Below are positions 8,019 to 15,866 of a DNA stretch of 37,648 bases, piece after piece (the first letter of the stretch is position 1; each line of letters starts with the position of its first letter). Both the position numbers and the translations under genes were made by a program. The stretch comes from Clostridia bacterium (lineage in GTDB: Bacteria > Bacillota > Clostridia > RGIG6154), in NCBI GenBank assembly GCA_017409875.1, contig JAFQRW010000022.1, positions 72,673 to 110,320 on the forward strand, given 5' to 3'. The notes beneath the pieces were generated by a model. It was not told the DNA's origin and made no database searches. It worked only from the letters and a program-made list of their open reading frames with translations.

Positions 8019-9044
8019 TTAACCTTGAGTCTTTTCTTTTTTTGGTTTCTTTTCTACTTTAATTTTATTTGCATTTTTATTTTTTATAACATCCATTAAA
8101 ACTGCAACTACAACGATGATGCCTGTTAAAACATAAGTAACATATGTTGAGTTAACATTAAGATTGAATTTTGCAAGTACAAAGTTAAGTCCGCTTCTGA
8201 TAACAACAAGCATAATCGCACCGATTACTGAGCCTGCAATTGACGCTGTACCGCCGGCCGCAGATGTTCCGCCGATATACACGCCGGCGATTGCATCAAG
8301 CTCCATACCGTTACCAGTAGCCGCTGCAACTGTTGTAAATGATGCTGCCCAGAATATTGCTGCAATACCTGTTGCAACCCCTGCAATAGTGTATGCGATG
8401 ATTTTATATTTATCTGTATCTATACCAGAAAGTCTTGTCGCTTCTTCGTTACTACCTATAGAAAGTATGTATCTTCCAATCTTACATTTATACATAAGAT
8501 ACATACAAATCAAGGCAAAAAGCAACACCCATAAAAGTCCTACAGGAACACCATTGAAGTTTGAAAACACTTTGTTAAACCATGTTCCGCCCGGGAAGAA
8601 TATGTTTGGAATTGAAACTATAATAGCACTTAAGCCCCTTCCAAACATCATTGTGCCAAGCGTAGCAATAAATGCAGGAATTTTAAGCTTTGCAACCAAA
8701 AGACCATTAACAAATCCAACAAGTGTACCTATTGCAATCATAACAGGAATTGTATATCCCAAAGGCATACCGTTCATATATAACTTACCCGCAATAACCG
8801 CTGATGCGATACATGTTGTACCGATTGAAAGGTCAATACCGCCTGTTGCAATTACAAATGTAACACCAAGTCCCATAATAGCATACGGTGCTAATGACTG
8901 TGCCATACTTACTATATTATATTTTCCTAAAAAGTTTGGATTTAGCGCCCAGAATATTAGCACCAAAACTGCAAGTGCAGCAATTATAATCATATTCTGC
9001 ATGCTTTTTTTAAACATTGCAGTTAGTGTATTTGAATTTTTCAT
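8019..9044 (-). CDS. Sugar ABC transporter permease (RbsC family)
   Basis: A 341-residue inner-membrane permease of the BPD_transp_2 family with roughly eight to ten hydrophobic helices. The conserved segment GLGVTFVIATGGIDLSIGT near residues 57-75 is the RbsC signature, and AGVYIGGTSAAGGTASIAG is the late cytoplasmic-loop block. The C-terminus is very basic (KNKNANKIKVEKKPKKEKTQG). It follows the ATPase gene by 33 bases and is preceded by GGGAG. It should form a homodimeric channel with the ATPase and lipoprotein encoded beside it. Confidence 0.92.
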   Translation of the reverse strand: MKNSNTLTAMFKKSMQNMIIIAALAVLVLIFWALNPNFLGKYNIVSMAQSLAPYAIMGLGVTFVIATGGIDLSIGTTCIASAVIAGKLYMNGMPLGYTIPVMIAIGTLVGFVNGLLVAKLKIPAFIATLGTMMFGRGLSAIIVSIPNIFFPGGTWFNKVFSNFNGVPVGLLWVLLFALICMYLMYKCKIGRYILSIGSNEEATRLSGIDTDKYKIIAYTIAGVATGIAAIFWAASFTTVAAATGNGMELDAIAGVYIGGTSAAGGTASIAGSVIGAIMLVVIRSGLNFVLAKFNLNVNSTYVTYVLTGIIVVVAVLMDVIKNKNANKIKVEKKPKKEKTQG

Positions 9045-9077
9045 GTATTAAATTTCTCCCTTCACCTTAGCAATTAC

Positions 9078-10577
9078 TTATTCTTCTCTCATTGTAGCGT
9101 AAGTCATTATTTTTTCCTGAGTTGCATCTTTAATGTCAAGCACTCCGGTTATACGGCCTTCACACATTACAACGACTCTATCGCTGAGCCTTTGGATTTC
9201 TGCAAGTTCGGATGAAATCATAATAACCGACTTTCCGATAGATGCAAGTTCTTCCATAAGGGTATACATTTCACTCTTTGCTCCGATATCAATACCTCTT
9301 GTAGGTTCATCAAAAATAAATATATCCGAGTTTTTAAGTAGCCATCTTGCAATAATAACTTTCTGCTGATTTCCGCCTGAAAGATTTTTGAGCATCTGCT
9401 TCATTGAAGGTGTTTTTGTTTTAAGTTTTGCATTTGCTTTTTCTGCCTCAGTTTCAATCAGGCTGTCGTTAATAAAACCAAGCTTAATATAGCTGTCAAG
9501 TGATGCGAGTACCGAATTTTCTGCAACAGACTTATCAAGCATAAGACCATATCTTTTTCTGTCCTCTGAAAGATAACAAATGCCCTTTTTTACTGCATCT
9601 TTCGGCGTTTTAATCTTTACCTTTTCGCCGTTTATAAAAATTTCTCCGCTATCTAATGGGTCTGCGCCATATATTGCACGGGCAACTTCAGTTCTTCCGG
9701 CGCCCATAAGTCCTGAAAATCCGAGAATTTCTCCTTTTTTAAGTTGAAAACTTACGTCTTTGATTTCTTTGCCTCGGTTTAAGTTTTTAACCTCCAAAAC
9801 CACCTCTGCATTTTCAGGAACATTACTTTGTTCTTTCTTGTCGCCATAAATAACTCTGCCAACCATCATTTTAACAATTTCATCTTTGGTAGTGTCTTTA
9901 GTTATCAAAGTTCCTACATATTCGCCGTCACGCATGACAGTAATACGGTCTGATATTCTGTTAATTTCGTCCATACGGTGAGAGATATAAATCATGCCTA
10001 TGCCCTTGGCTTTAAGGTCGTTCATAATCTTAAACAGTTCTTCAACCTCAACCTGTGTAAGCGCCGCTGTAGGTTCATCAAGAATAAGAATCTTTGAATC
10101 CCTTGAAACTGCTTTTGCGATTTCTACCATCTGCTGTTTACCAACCGTTAAAGTACCTAAAACTGCTGCCGGGTCGATTTTGACACCAATTCTGTCAAAA
10201 AGCGCCTTGGCATCACGTTCCATTTTTTTATCGTCTATGTACACACCGTTAATCATTGGCTCGCGCCCGATATATATGTTTTGGGCAACGGTTAAATGAT
10301 TCATCATGTTAAGTTCCTGATGAATAATACTTATGCCTGCATTCTGGGAATCCTTAATGCCCGCAAAATCTACTTTTTCACCAAAAAGTACAACTTCACC
10401 GCCATCGCGTTTGTGAATTCCGCACAACACTTTCATAAGTGTCGATTTTCCGGCTCCGTTTTCACCCATAAGCGCATGAACTTCACCTTTTTCAAGTTCT
10501 AAACTTACTGATTTTAACGCATGAACGCCGGCAAATCTTTTGTCAATATCTTTCATTTGAAGAATAATTTCACCCAT
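9078..10577 (-). CDS. Sugar ABC transporter ATPase (RbsA/MglA type, two NBDs)
   Basis: A 499-residue double nucleotide-binding-domain ATPase of carbohydrate importers. The first domain has Walker A GENGAGKSTLMK near residue 38 and Walker B ILILDEPTAALT. The second domain has the signature NLSGGNQQKVIIARWL and Walker B IFIFDEPTRGID. Its P-loop equivalent reads GLMGAGRTE, the degenerate form usual in RbsA/MglA. It is the first gene of a three-gene operon (ATPase, permease, binding protein) with its own promoter. No sugar kinase or regulator is adjacent, so the substrate is open. Confidence 0.93.
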   Translation of the reverse strand: MGEIILQMKDIDKRFAGVHALKSVSLELEKGEVHALMGENGAGKSTLMKVLCGIHKRDGGEVVLFGEKVDFAGIKDSQNAGISIIHQELNMMNHLTVAQNIYIGREPMINGVYIDDKKMERDAKALFDRIGVKIDPAAVLGTLTVGKQQMVEIAKAVSRDSKILILDEPTAALTQVEVEELFKIMNDLKAKGIGMIYISHRMDEINRISDRITVMRDGEYVGTLITKDTTKDEIVKMMVGRVIYGDKKEQSNVPENAEVVLEVKNLNRGKEIKDVSFQLKKGEILGFSGLMGAGRTEVARAIYGADPLDSGEIFINGEKVKIKTPKDAVKKGICYLSEDRKRYGLMLDKSVAENSVLASLDSYIKLGFINDSLIETEAEKANAKLKTKTPSMKQMLKNLSGGNQQKVIIARWLLKNSDIFIFDEPTRGIDIGAKSEMYTLMEELASIGKSVIMISSELAEIQRLSDRVVVMCEGRITGVLDIKDATQEKIMTYATMREE

Positions 10578-10648
10578 ATCTAAACCCTTAAACTTTTTAA
10601 GATATTTCTTAAAGTTCTCCTTTCTTTTATATTACTCTCTATACTTCG

Positions 10649-10677
10649 ATTTTAGCATACGAAAAATCTTTCGTCAA
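10649..10677 (-). promoter_or_regulatory. Sugar ABC operon promoter
   Basis: TTGACG (10672-10677) and TAAAAT (10649-10654) with a 17-base spacer on the minus strand. The transcript would start near 10642, about 65 bases ahead of the ATPase ATG. No clear catabolite-repression site was seen. Confidence 0.75.
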
Positions 10678-10812
10678 TACCATTATTTTGACAATTTAAA
10701 CCGTTTATTTTATTCCAAAACCTGTAAATTTTAAACAAAAAAAGCAAGGAAAATCGTAATTTTTAAAATTATTTTATTCACTTTATCTTTAAAATTTATC
10801 CCCTGAATGTCA

Positions 10813-10842
10813 AAAAAAGACACCTTTTTAAGGTGTCTTTTT
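10813..10842. terminator. Bidirectional terminator hairpin
   Basis: GACACC and GGTGTC (10819-10824, 10832-10837) are flanked by A and T runs on both sides, so the hairpin can act in either direction. It lies behind the acyl-CoA synthetase terminator and may back it up. Confidence 0.6.
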
Positions 10843-10886
10843 TACCGTCTACCTCCTTTTTTTATTGTTTCCCCGCAATACAATTA

Positions 10887-10924
10887 TACAAAAACAGCAG
10901 TCCCATAAAAAGGACTGCTGTTTT
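10887..10924 (-). terminator. Terminator of the acyl-CoA synthetase unit
   Basis: An eleven-base-pair stem, AACAGCAGTCC with GGACTGCTGTT (10893-10903 and 10912-10922), abuts the stop codon of the synthetase. A T-rich tail follows on the minus strand. Confidence 0.8.
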
Positions 10925-12631
10925 TTAAATCTTAGAAAGTTGCTTTTCTTCTTCCTCTTTTTCAAGCTCACGGTATGCAACCTTGCCAACTAATGTTTTT
11001 GGCAGACTGTCACGATACTCATATTCTTTAGGAAGAGCATATTTTGCAATGCTCTTTTCGCAGTGAGCCTTTATTGACTCTTTGATTTCATCGGTAGGTG
11101 TAAATCCAGGTTTTAAAACAATAAACGCTTTAACCTTTTGCATTCTGTAGTCGTCTTTTACTCCGATTACAGTTGAAAATAACACCGCTTCGTGCGAATC
11201 AATTACATTTTCAATCTGTGACGGATATACGTTATATCCACTTGTTACAATCATACGTTTGAGCCTCTGTACAAAATAAACAAACCCGTCTTCATCCATA
11301 TATCCAAGGTCCCCTGTGTGAAGATAAACCTTACCATCCTGGTGCTGTTGAAGTGTTTGCATGGTTTCCTTAGGGTTATTAATATATTCCTTCATCAATG
11401 TAGGCCCTGTAAGACAAATCTCTCCCATCTGACCAATTTCTGCTTCATCCTGAGTATTTGGAACTACTATTTTATAGAAAGTATCAGGGAATGGAATACC
11501 TATGCTTCCCTCTCTGTAATAATCTATAGGCGTAAGACAGCTTGCTGTAACACACTCTGTTGTTCCGTACCCTTCACGTACCTGAATTTCTGCGCCGCGC
11601 TCTCTTATGAAAGCATCAATTTTTTTCTTAAGGCTGATTGAAAGCGAATCACCGCCGCTAAACAACCCTTTAAGGCACGAAAGGTCTGAATTTTTCATAT
11701 CTTCATTTCGCATCATAGCTTCAAAAAGTGTGGGAACTCCCGCCATGAAATTAGGACGGTATTTTTTGAAAAGTCCGGCAAATTCTGCAACGTTGAGTTG
11801 CGGAATCAACACACATTTTCCTGCATGTGCTAAAAACGTATGGATTCCTACTCCAAGCCCAAAACCGTGAAAAACCGGCATGATAGAAAGTATGGTATCG
11901 CCTGTTTTATAGCATTCTGCTGCAGCAATTGTCTGCATTGCAAGGGCATTAAAATTAAGATTTGTTAAAAGTATACCTTTTGAAGTTCCTGTTGTACCTC
12001 CACTGAACAAAATTACTGCATCGTCATCGCCTTTGCCCACATGGGTTATTTGACCGTTAAAATTCGTTGCATAATTCAAAAAACCCGGCCACGAGATAAC
12101 ATTTTTGTCCTTTTTAACTTTAGGTTCGCCACCTATAAACTTATACGCAAAGCTTTTAACCACAGGAAGTGCTTCCCCGATTTTAGCAACAATAATTTTT
12201 TCAACCTGTGTTTTTCCTTTAATAGCCTCAAACTTGTCATAAAAACAGCTTAAAGTTATTGCAACTTTACTTTTTGCCTCATTAAGATAAAACATTATCT
12301 CGTTTTCAGCAGAAAGCGGATGTACCATACTTGCAACAGCGCCAATTCTGTTAATTGCATAAAACATAATAACCGCCTGAGGTATATTGGGAAGGCACAC
12401 TGTTACTGTTTCACCTTTTTTTACACCTAACGCTAAAAGTGCTTTTGCACAAGTTTCTATTTCTTCAATAAATAAATTGTATGTTACCGACCTGCCCATA
12501 AAATCATAAGCAATATTTGATGGGTGCTGGTTTCCCGCATTTTTTATCATCTGATACATAGATATATCAGGATAATCAAGCGTGTGAGGAACATTTCCAT
12601 AATATTTATACCATCTTGCCTCAGAATTCAA
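10925..12631 (-). CDS. AMP-binding acyl-CoA synthetase (fatty-acid CoA ligase type)
   Basis: A 568-residue adenylate-forming enzyme of the ANL superfamily that activates a carboxylic acid to its acyl-AMP and then acyl-CoA. The P-loop-like motif ILFSGGTTGTSKG is at 207-219. REGYGTTEC is the A5 block. YLHTGDLGYMDEDGFVYFVQRLKRMI is the A7-A8 hinge region. The catalytic lysine is in LPKTLVGKV (K550). Length and sequence resemble long-chain fatty-acid ligases. It overlaps the upstream acyltransferase-like gene by 11 bases, so translation is coupled and the two proteins probably act together on an acyl substrate. The substrate is not known. Confidence 0.9.
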   Translation of the reverse strand: MNSEARWYKYYGNVPHTLDYPDISMYQMIKNAGNQHPSNIAYDFMGRSVTYNLFIEEIETCAKALLALGVKKGETVTVCLPNIPQAVIMFYAINRIGAVASMVHPLSAENEIMFYLNEAKSKVAITLSCFYDKFEAIKGKTQVEKIIVAKIGEALPVVKSFAYKFIGGEPKVKKDKNVISWPGFLNYATNFNGQITHVGKGDDDAVILFSGGTTGTSKGILLTNLNFNALAMQTIAAAECYKTGDTILSIMPVFHGFGLGVGIHTFLAHAGKCVLIPQLNVAEFAGLFKKYRPNFMAGVPTLFEAMMRNEDMKNSDLSCLKGLFSGGDSLSISLKKKIDAFIRERGAEIQVREGYGTTECVTASCLTPIDYYREGSIGIPFPDTFYKIVVPNTQDEAEIGQMGEICLTGPTLMKEYINNPKETMQTLQQHQDGKVYLHTGDLGYMDEDGFVYFVQRLKRMIVTSGYNVYPSQIENVIDSHEAVLFSTVIGVKDDYRMQKVKAFIVLKPGFTPTDEIKESIKAHCEKSIAKYALPKEYEYRDSLPKTLVGKVAYRELEKEEEEKQLSKI

Positions 12632-13490
12632 AATCGATTTCCTCCCCTAAAGTTTTATCCAAAAGATACGGATTTTTAAACAAGTGCTTAATAAGTTTTA
12701 AAGAACGTGCGAAATAAAATCCGTCTGCAATCCTTTCGTCAAGTGTTGCACCAATATTAACAACGTCACGTATTACAGGATTGTTATTTTCATCAAGCAT
12801 AACTTCTTTGTGAATTTCGCCTATTGTAATAACGATACCGTTTGTGCCAAAATTGTTGAGATGATGATAAACTGCATCGCACTTTATACTACCTAAATTT
12901 GACAAAAGCACCGTGCAATAGTTTGTATCAACACTGCTGAACGACTTTGGCATAAGACCGTTGTTATCCATAAATCTCATAACAGCCATAAAAATATGCA
13001 TTATAGGCTTAGGGAGTTTTTTAACAATATTTAAAATATCATCAACGTTCTGCCCGTTATCGCTTTCTTTTTTTGCTTCTTTTACCTTTGGAGTAAGTCT
13101 GTCCGTAATAGCAACTAGGTTTTCTTCATTCTTTGGTTTGTAAATCATTAAAGTTTCTTCAGCGTGGTCAGTAAACTTTTTCTTTATTGTAAAGCCCATT
13201 GAAATTTCATTGCGGTCATAATAGTGTTTGCCTGAAATATATCTGTTTAAAAGCGGACGCATTTTAATTGTCCTTGCAACTGCCGCAATCATGCAGTGAA
13301 ACATAGTAACTTTACGTATTCCGCTTGCATTTTTTTCTTCAATGTATTTTAAAAGCTCGGTTATATCAAGTTTTTCGTTAATATAAACCTCGGCATCAGT
13401 TCTTTTAGGCATTAAATATGCCATATAGAAATGAAGTCCGTCAATATCACGCACACGTTTTGCGTCGTATCTGTCTCCCCATTTTTTCAT
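12621..13490 (-). CDS. E2-like CoA acyltransferase domain protein without catalytic His
   Basis: A 289-residue protein matching the catalytic (CAT-like) domain of 2-oxo acid dehydrogenase E2 acyltransferases. It has no lipoyl or subunit-binding domain. LLSNLGSIKCDAVYHHLNNFGTNGIVITIG corresponds to the central trimer-forming region. The C-terminal active-site motif, normally DHRxxDG, reads DERIADG, so the catalytic histidine is a glutamate (E252). No E1 or E3 gene is nearby. It is the first gene of a two-gene unit with the acyl-CoA synthetase (11-base overlap) and has its own promoter. It may be a stand-alone acyltransferase with altered chemistry or an acyl carrier or binding protein; function unknown. 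Confidence 0.82.
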   Translation of the reverse strand: MKKWGDRYDAKRVRDIDGLHFYMAYLMPKRTDAEVYINEKLDITELLKYIEEKNASGIRKVTMFHCMIAAVARTIKMRPLLNRYISGKHYYDRNEISMGFTIKKKFTDHAEETLMIYKPKNEENLVAITDRLTPKVKEAKKESDNGQNVDDILNIVKKLPKPIMHIFMAVMRFMDNNGLMPKSFSSVDTNYCTVLLSNLGSIKCDAVYHHLNNFGTNGIVITIGEIHKEVMLDENNNPVIRDVVNIGATLDERIADGFYFARSLKLIKHLFKNPYLLDKTLGEEIDFEF

Positions 13491-13517
13491 ATAATCACTC
13501 CTAAACTATCAGGATTG

Positions 13518-13546
13518 ATTATACCATAGTTTTTAAGCAAATGCAA
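13518..13546 (-). promoter_or_regulatory. Promoter of the acyltransferase/acyl-CoA synthetase unit
   Basis: TTGCAT (13541-13546) and TATAAT (13518-13523) with a 17-base spacer on the minus strand, 28 bases upstream of the acyltransferase ATG. Confidence 0.75.
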
Positions 13547-13574
13547 TTTTTTTGTAAATTTATAGGTTATTATG

Positions 13575-13607
13575 TAAAAAAGACGCTTTTAAAAAGCGTC
13601 TTTTTTA
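13575..13607. terminator. Terminator after the DUF896 gene
   Basis: GACGCTTTTT pairs with AAAAAGCGTC (13582-13600), with A and T runs on both sides. It directly follows the stop of the minus-strand DUF896 gene. Confidence 0.8.
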
Positions 13608-13811
13608 TCATTTTTTTCTTTCAATTTTTTTCTTATTACCGTCTTTATCCATGATGTAAACATTTTCCAATGTATTTGTAACTCCTTGACGGAATTCTTT
13701 TATATACTGCATTCTAAGAGATGCCTGCTCACTTTTTTCCTGCTCAGTAAGCCCTGTTGTTTTTGCTTTGTTTGCAAGAAAATTAATCCTTGATAACAAT
13801 TCTTCTGTCAT
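13608..13811 (-). CDS. DUF896 (YnzC-type) small protein
   Basis: A 67-residue protein with the DUF896 pattern: an N-terminal helical hairpin (ELLSRINFLANKAKTTGLTEQE), then QASLRMQYIKEFRQGVTNTLENV, which is the family core. A short basic tail ends the protein. Bacillus homologues (YnzC, YneC region) are small two-helix proteins of uncertain role. It lies 17 bases below the fumarase beta subunit and may be co-transcribed with it; nothing indicates a shared function. Confidence 0.88.
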   Translation of the reverse strand: MTEELLSRINFLANKAKTTGLTEQEKSEQASLRMQYIKEFRQGVTNTLENVYIMDKDGNKKKIERKK

Positions 13812-13828
13812 AAATATCCTCCATACTC

Positions 13829-14386
13829 TTATCTATTATATTTCAAATAATCCTCTCTCCCGGTTTCATAAAGATTGTTTCCGGAGCTGTCAATTATCAC
13901 AATAACAGGAAAATCTTCTACTTCAAGGCGTCTTATAGCCTCCGCCCCTAAGTCATCATAAGCAACAACCTCTGATTTTTTGATACATTTACTCAAAAGT
14001 GCTCCGCAACCACCTATTGCACCAAAATACACAGCTTTGTGTTTTTTCATAGCATCAACAACTTCAGTTCCTCTTTTGCCTTTTCCTATCATACCTGTTT
14101 GCCCCAGTTCAATCAGAATCGGGCTGTAAGCATCCATACGATATGAAGTAGTAGGTCCGGCAGAGCCTATTACCTGCCCGGGTTTTGCAGGTGTTGGTCC
14201 TACAAAATATATAATGCTGTCTTTTAAGTCAATCGGCAACGGTTTTGACTGTTCAACAAGCTGACAAAGTCTTTGATGCGCCGCATCTCTTGCTGTATAA
14301 ATTACGCCTGATATAAGGCAACTATCTCCCGCTTTAAGGTCTTTTACCATTTCACGTGTAAGAGGAGTTTTAATAGATATTGCCAC
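13829..14386 (-). CDS. Class I fumarate hydratase, beta subunit (Fe-S hydro-lyase)
   Basis: A 185-residue C-terminal-type subunit of the fumarase/tartrate dehydratase Fe-S hydro-lyase family. It supplies substrate-binding residues in the swivelling domain. VGPTPAKPGQVIGSAGPTTSYRMDAYSPILIELGQTGMIGKG is a highly characteristic block (near 67-107), and AIGGCGALLSKCI follows. In two-subunit anaerobe enzymes the beta chain is encoded directly after alpha. The beta ATG follows the alpha stop with no gap, so the two are translated together in 1:1 amounts. Fumarate rather than L-tartrate is the more likely substrate in Clostridia, but that is an inference. Confidence 0.93.
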   Translation of the reverse strand: MAISIKTPLTREMVKDLKAGDSCLISGVIYTARDAAHQRLCQLVEQSKPLPIDLKDSIIYFVGPTPAKPGQVIGSAGPTTSYRMDAYSPILIELGQTGMIGKGKRGTEVVDAMKKHKAVYFGAIGGCGALLSKCIKKSEVVAYDDLGAEAIRRLEVEDFPVIVIIDSSGNNLYETGREDYLKYNR

Positions 14387-15226
14387 TTATATCACCTCCG
14401 TCTTATGTCTTGTAACATGGCAGTTAATATTAACAGCCACAGGCAACCCTGCAATATGCGTAGGACACCACTCGATGTTAACAGCTAAGGCAGTTGTTTT
14501 TCCTCCAAAGCCTTGCGGACCAATACCAAGAGCATTAACCTCTTCAAGCAGTTGCTGTTCCAAATCGGCATAAAATGCAGTTTCATTTTTCTTATCTACA
14601 GGTCTTAGCAACGCTTTTTTTGCCATATATGCAGCTTTATCAAAGGTTCCACCTATGCCAACACCTATCACAATAGGAGGACACGGATTAGGTCCTGCTT
14701 CTTCCGCCGTCTTTAATACAAAATCCTTAACGCCTTTTAGCCCGTCTGACGGACGAAGCATTGCAATACGGCTCATATTTTCACTGCCAAAACCTTTTGG
14801 TGCTACCGTAATCTCAATTTTATCTCCAGGAACAATGTCAAAATATATCATAGCAGGGGTATTGTCGCCGGTATTAACTCTGTCAAGCGGGTCACGCACT
14901 ACACTTTTTCTTAAATATCCCTCTTCATAACCTTGTCTTACGCCTTCGTTTACAGTCTCTTTTACATCTCCGATTATATGTACGTCCTGACCAATTTTCA
15001 AAAACACACACGCCATACCCGTGTCCTGACAAATAGGTTGATTGCTTTCATCAGCAATTTTGTAGTTTTGTATTATTCTCTCTAACACTTCTTTTGCCTG
15101 AGGCCATTTTTCATTTTCATAGAATTGTTCAATGCGCTTTTTTATATCATTTCCCAAATGACAATTTGCCTCTATACACAGTTTTTTTACTGTTTGCGTA
15201 ATAATCAAAGCACTAATTTCTCTCAT
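14387..15226 (-). CDS. Class I fumarate hydratase, alpha subunit (Fe-S hydro-lyase)
   Basis: A 279-residue alpha subunit carrying the oxygen-sensitive 4Fe-4S cluster of class I fumarases. The expected cluster cysteines are visible in QPICQDTGMAC, GPNPCPPIVIGVG and NIEWCPTHI. GFGSENMSR and GIGPQGFGGKTTALAV are further family blocks. With the beta subunit it should interconvert fumarate and malate. GGAGA lies ahead of the ATG. An inverted repeat at 15243-15269 lies in the leader, and a near-consensus promoter is upstream. Confidence 0.93.
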   Translation of the reverse strand: MREISALIITQTVKKLCIEANCHLGNDIKKRIEQFYENEKWPQAKEVLERIIQNYKIADESNQPICQDTGMACVFLKIGQDVHIIGDVKETVNEGVRQGYEEGYLRKSVVRDPLDRVNTGDNTPAMIYFDIVPGDKIEITVAPKGFGSENMSRIAMLRPSDGLKGVKDFVLKTAEEAGPNPCPPIVIGVGIGGTFDKAAYMAKKALLRPVDKKNETAFYADLEQQLLEEVNALGIGPQGFGGKTTALAVNIEWCPTHIAGLPVAVNINCHVTRHKTEVI

Positions 15227-15242
15227 AAGTTATTCTCCTGTA

Positions 15243-15269
15243 AACTATTTAGGTACCGTTAAAATAGTT
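15243..15269. promoter_or_regulatory. Inverted repeat in the fumarase leader
   Basis: AACTATTT (15243-15250) and AAATAGTT (15262-15269) form an 8-base inverted repeat with an 11-base centre, located between the predicted -10 box and the start codon. Its spacing suits an operator or a leader hairpin. No regulator gene is adjacent. Confidence 0.4.
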
Positions 15270-15287
15270 GTAAACATTATTATTAAA

Positions 15288-15317
15288 ATATTAGTTTATA
15301 TTATATGATTTTGTCAA
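15288..15317 (-). promoter_or_regulatory. Fumarase operon promoter
   Basis: TTGACA (15312-15317) and TAATAT (15288-15293) on the minus strand, spacer 18 bases. Confidence 0.55.
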
Positions 15318-15324
15318 GTCGGGG

Positions 15325-15480
15325 TCAAAAATTATATAAATCTTTTTTGAACTCTCCTTTGCGGGATTCATATACGCAATCAAACCTAGCATCATGCAGG
15401 ATATATTCCGTTTCTGTAAAGTAAAAATTAAATGTATCAACACTATGGCTGTCAGAAGAAAGTATCACGAAAAGAATTAT
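15325..15480 (-). pseudogene. C-terminal remnant of a PHP-domain protein
   Basis: An open stretch of 51 codons with no good start encodes VILSSDSHSVDTFN, then FTETEYILHDARFDCVYES and RKGEFKKDLYNF before a stop. The SSDSHS metal-site motif followed by an ETxxxLxxAxF helix is the usual C-terminal end of PHP phosphoesterases. Two in-frame stops precede it. With the fragment at 15715-15819 it looks like the other end of the same broken gene. The identification rests on short motifs. Confidence 0.4.
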
Positions 15481-15502
15481 TTATTATAAAAGTTCGATTC
15501 GG

Positions 15503-15728
15503 TTACTGATCATAACATTTGCCAGTGCTTTTGCCATCAATAAAGTATACGTTTTCATCGCCTGTTGAAATTGCATTTTTGTATGTAGTTTCTATGACAT
15601 TACGTCTGTCTTTTTCCTTGTCTGTAAGTTTAAATTTTGATCTGGACATAATTATAATATGAATGTCCGGATTTTCATCTCGGACTGCTTTGAACATTTT
15701 TTTCGTGAGTCATTTCAAGATGTTCTAC
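15503..15728 (-). pseudogene. SGNH/GDSL hydrolase fragment, frameshifted
   Basis: The readable piece MFKAVRDENPDIHIIIMSR, then NVIETTYKNAISTGDENVYFIDG, matches the C-terminal half of SGNH hydrolases common in gut Clostridia. A further nine codons (VEHLEMTHE, 15702-15728) belong to the same family but are in another frame. One extra A in a seven-A run at the junction explains the shift. The conserved C-terminal DxxH active-site block is missing: the frame stops after STGKCYDQ. Both ends are therefore lost. Confidence 0.6.
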
Positions 15729-15819
15729 TTGCTTGCGTAGCGCAAATTCTTTCGTTAGTTTGTTCCGGATCATCAGAACATATAGATATTTTTGAATGGA
15801 TGTGTAAATTATGATGCAT
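15715..15819 (-). pseudogene. N-terminal remnant of a PHP-domain protein
   Basis: An ATG with GGAAAGG upstream opens a 34-codon frame that begins MHHNLHIHSKISICSDDPEQ and stops in unrelated sequence. The HxH (LHIHS) and CSDDPEQT segments are the start of PHP phosphoesterases of this kind. The frame ends where the SGNH fragment begins, so the gene was interrupted or partly replaced. A 34-residue functional peptide is unlikely. Confidence 0.45.
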
Positions 15820-15866
15820 CTTTGCCTTTCCATCAAAAATCATCAGTTATTACATTTTTATTATCA

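Larger units (their letters stand above)
10578..10924. other. Gene-free interval between sugar ABC operon and acyl-CoA synthetase
   Basis: No coding potential is visible. The interval holds the ABC operon promoter at 10649-10677, a symmetrical terminator-like hairpin at 10819-10837, and the acyl-CoA synthetase terminator at its right end. The stretch 10690-10815 is AT-rich with no structure that I can defend. Confidence 0.6.

Noticed and set aside
8164-9051. A 295-codon open frame on the plus strand
   Set aside because: It lies entirely opposite the ABC permease gene, has no ribosome site, and its composition (Ile/Ala/Pro-rich) is what the antisense of a hydrophobic membrane protein gives.
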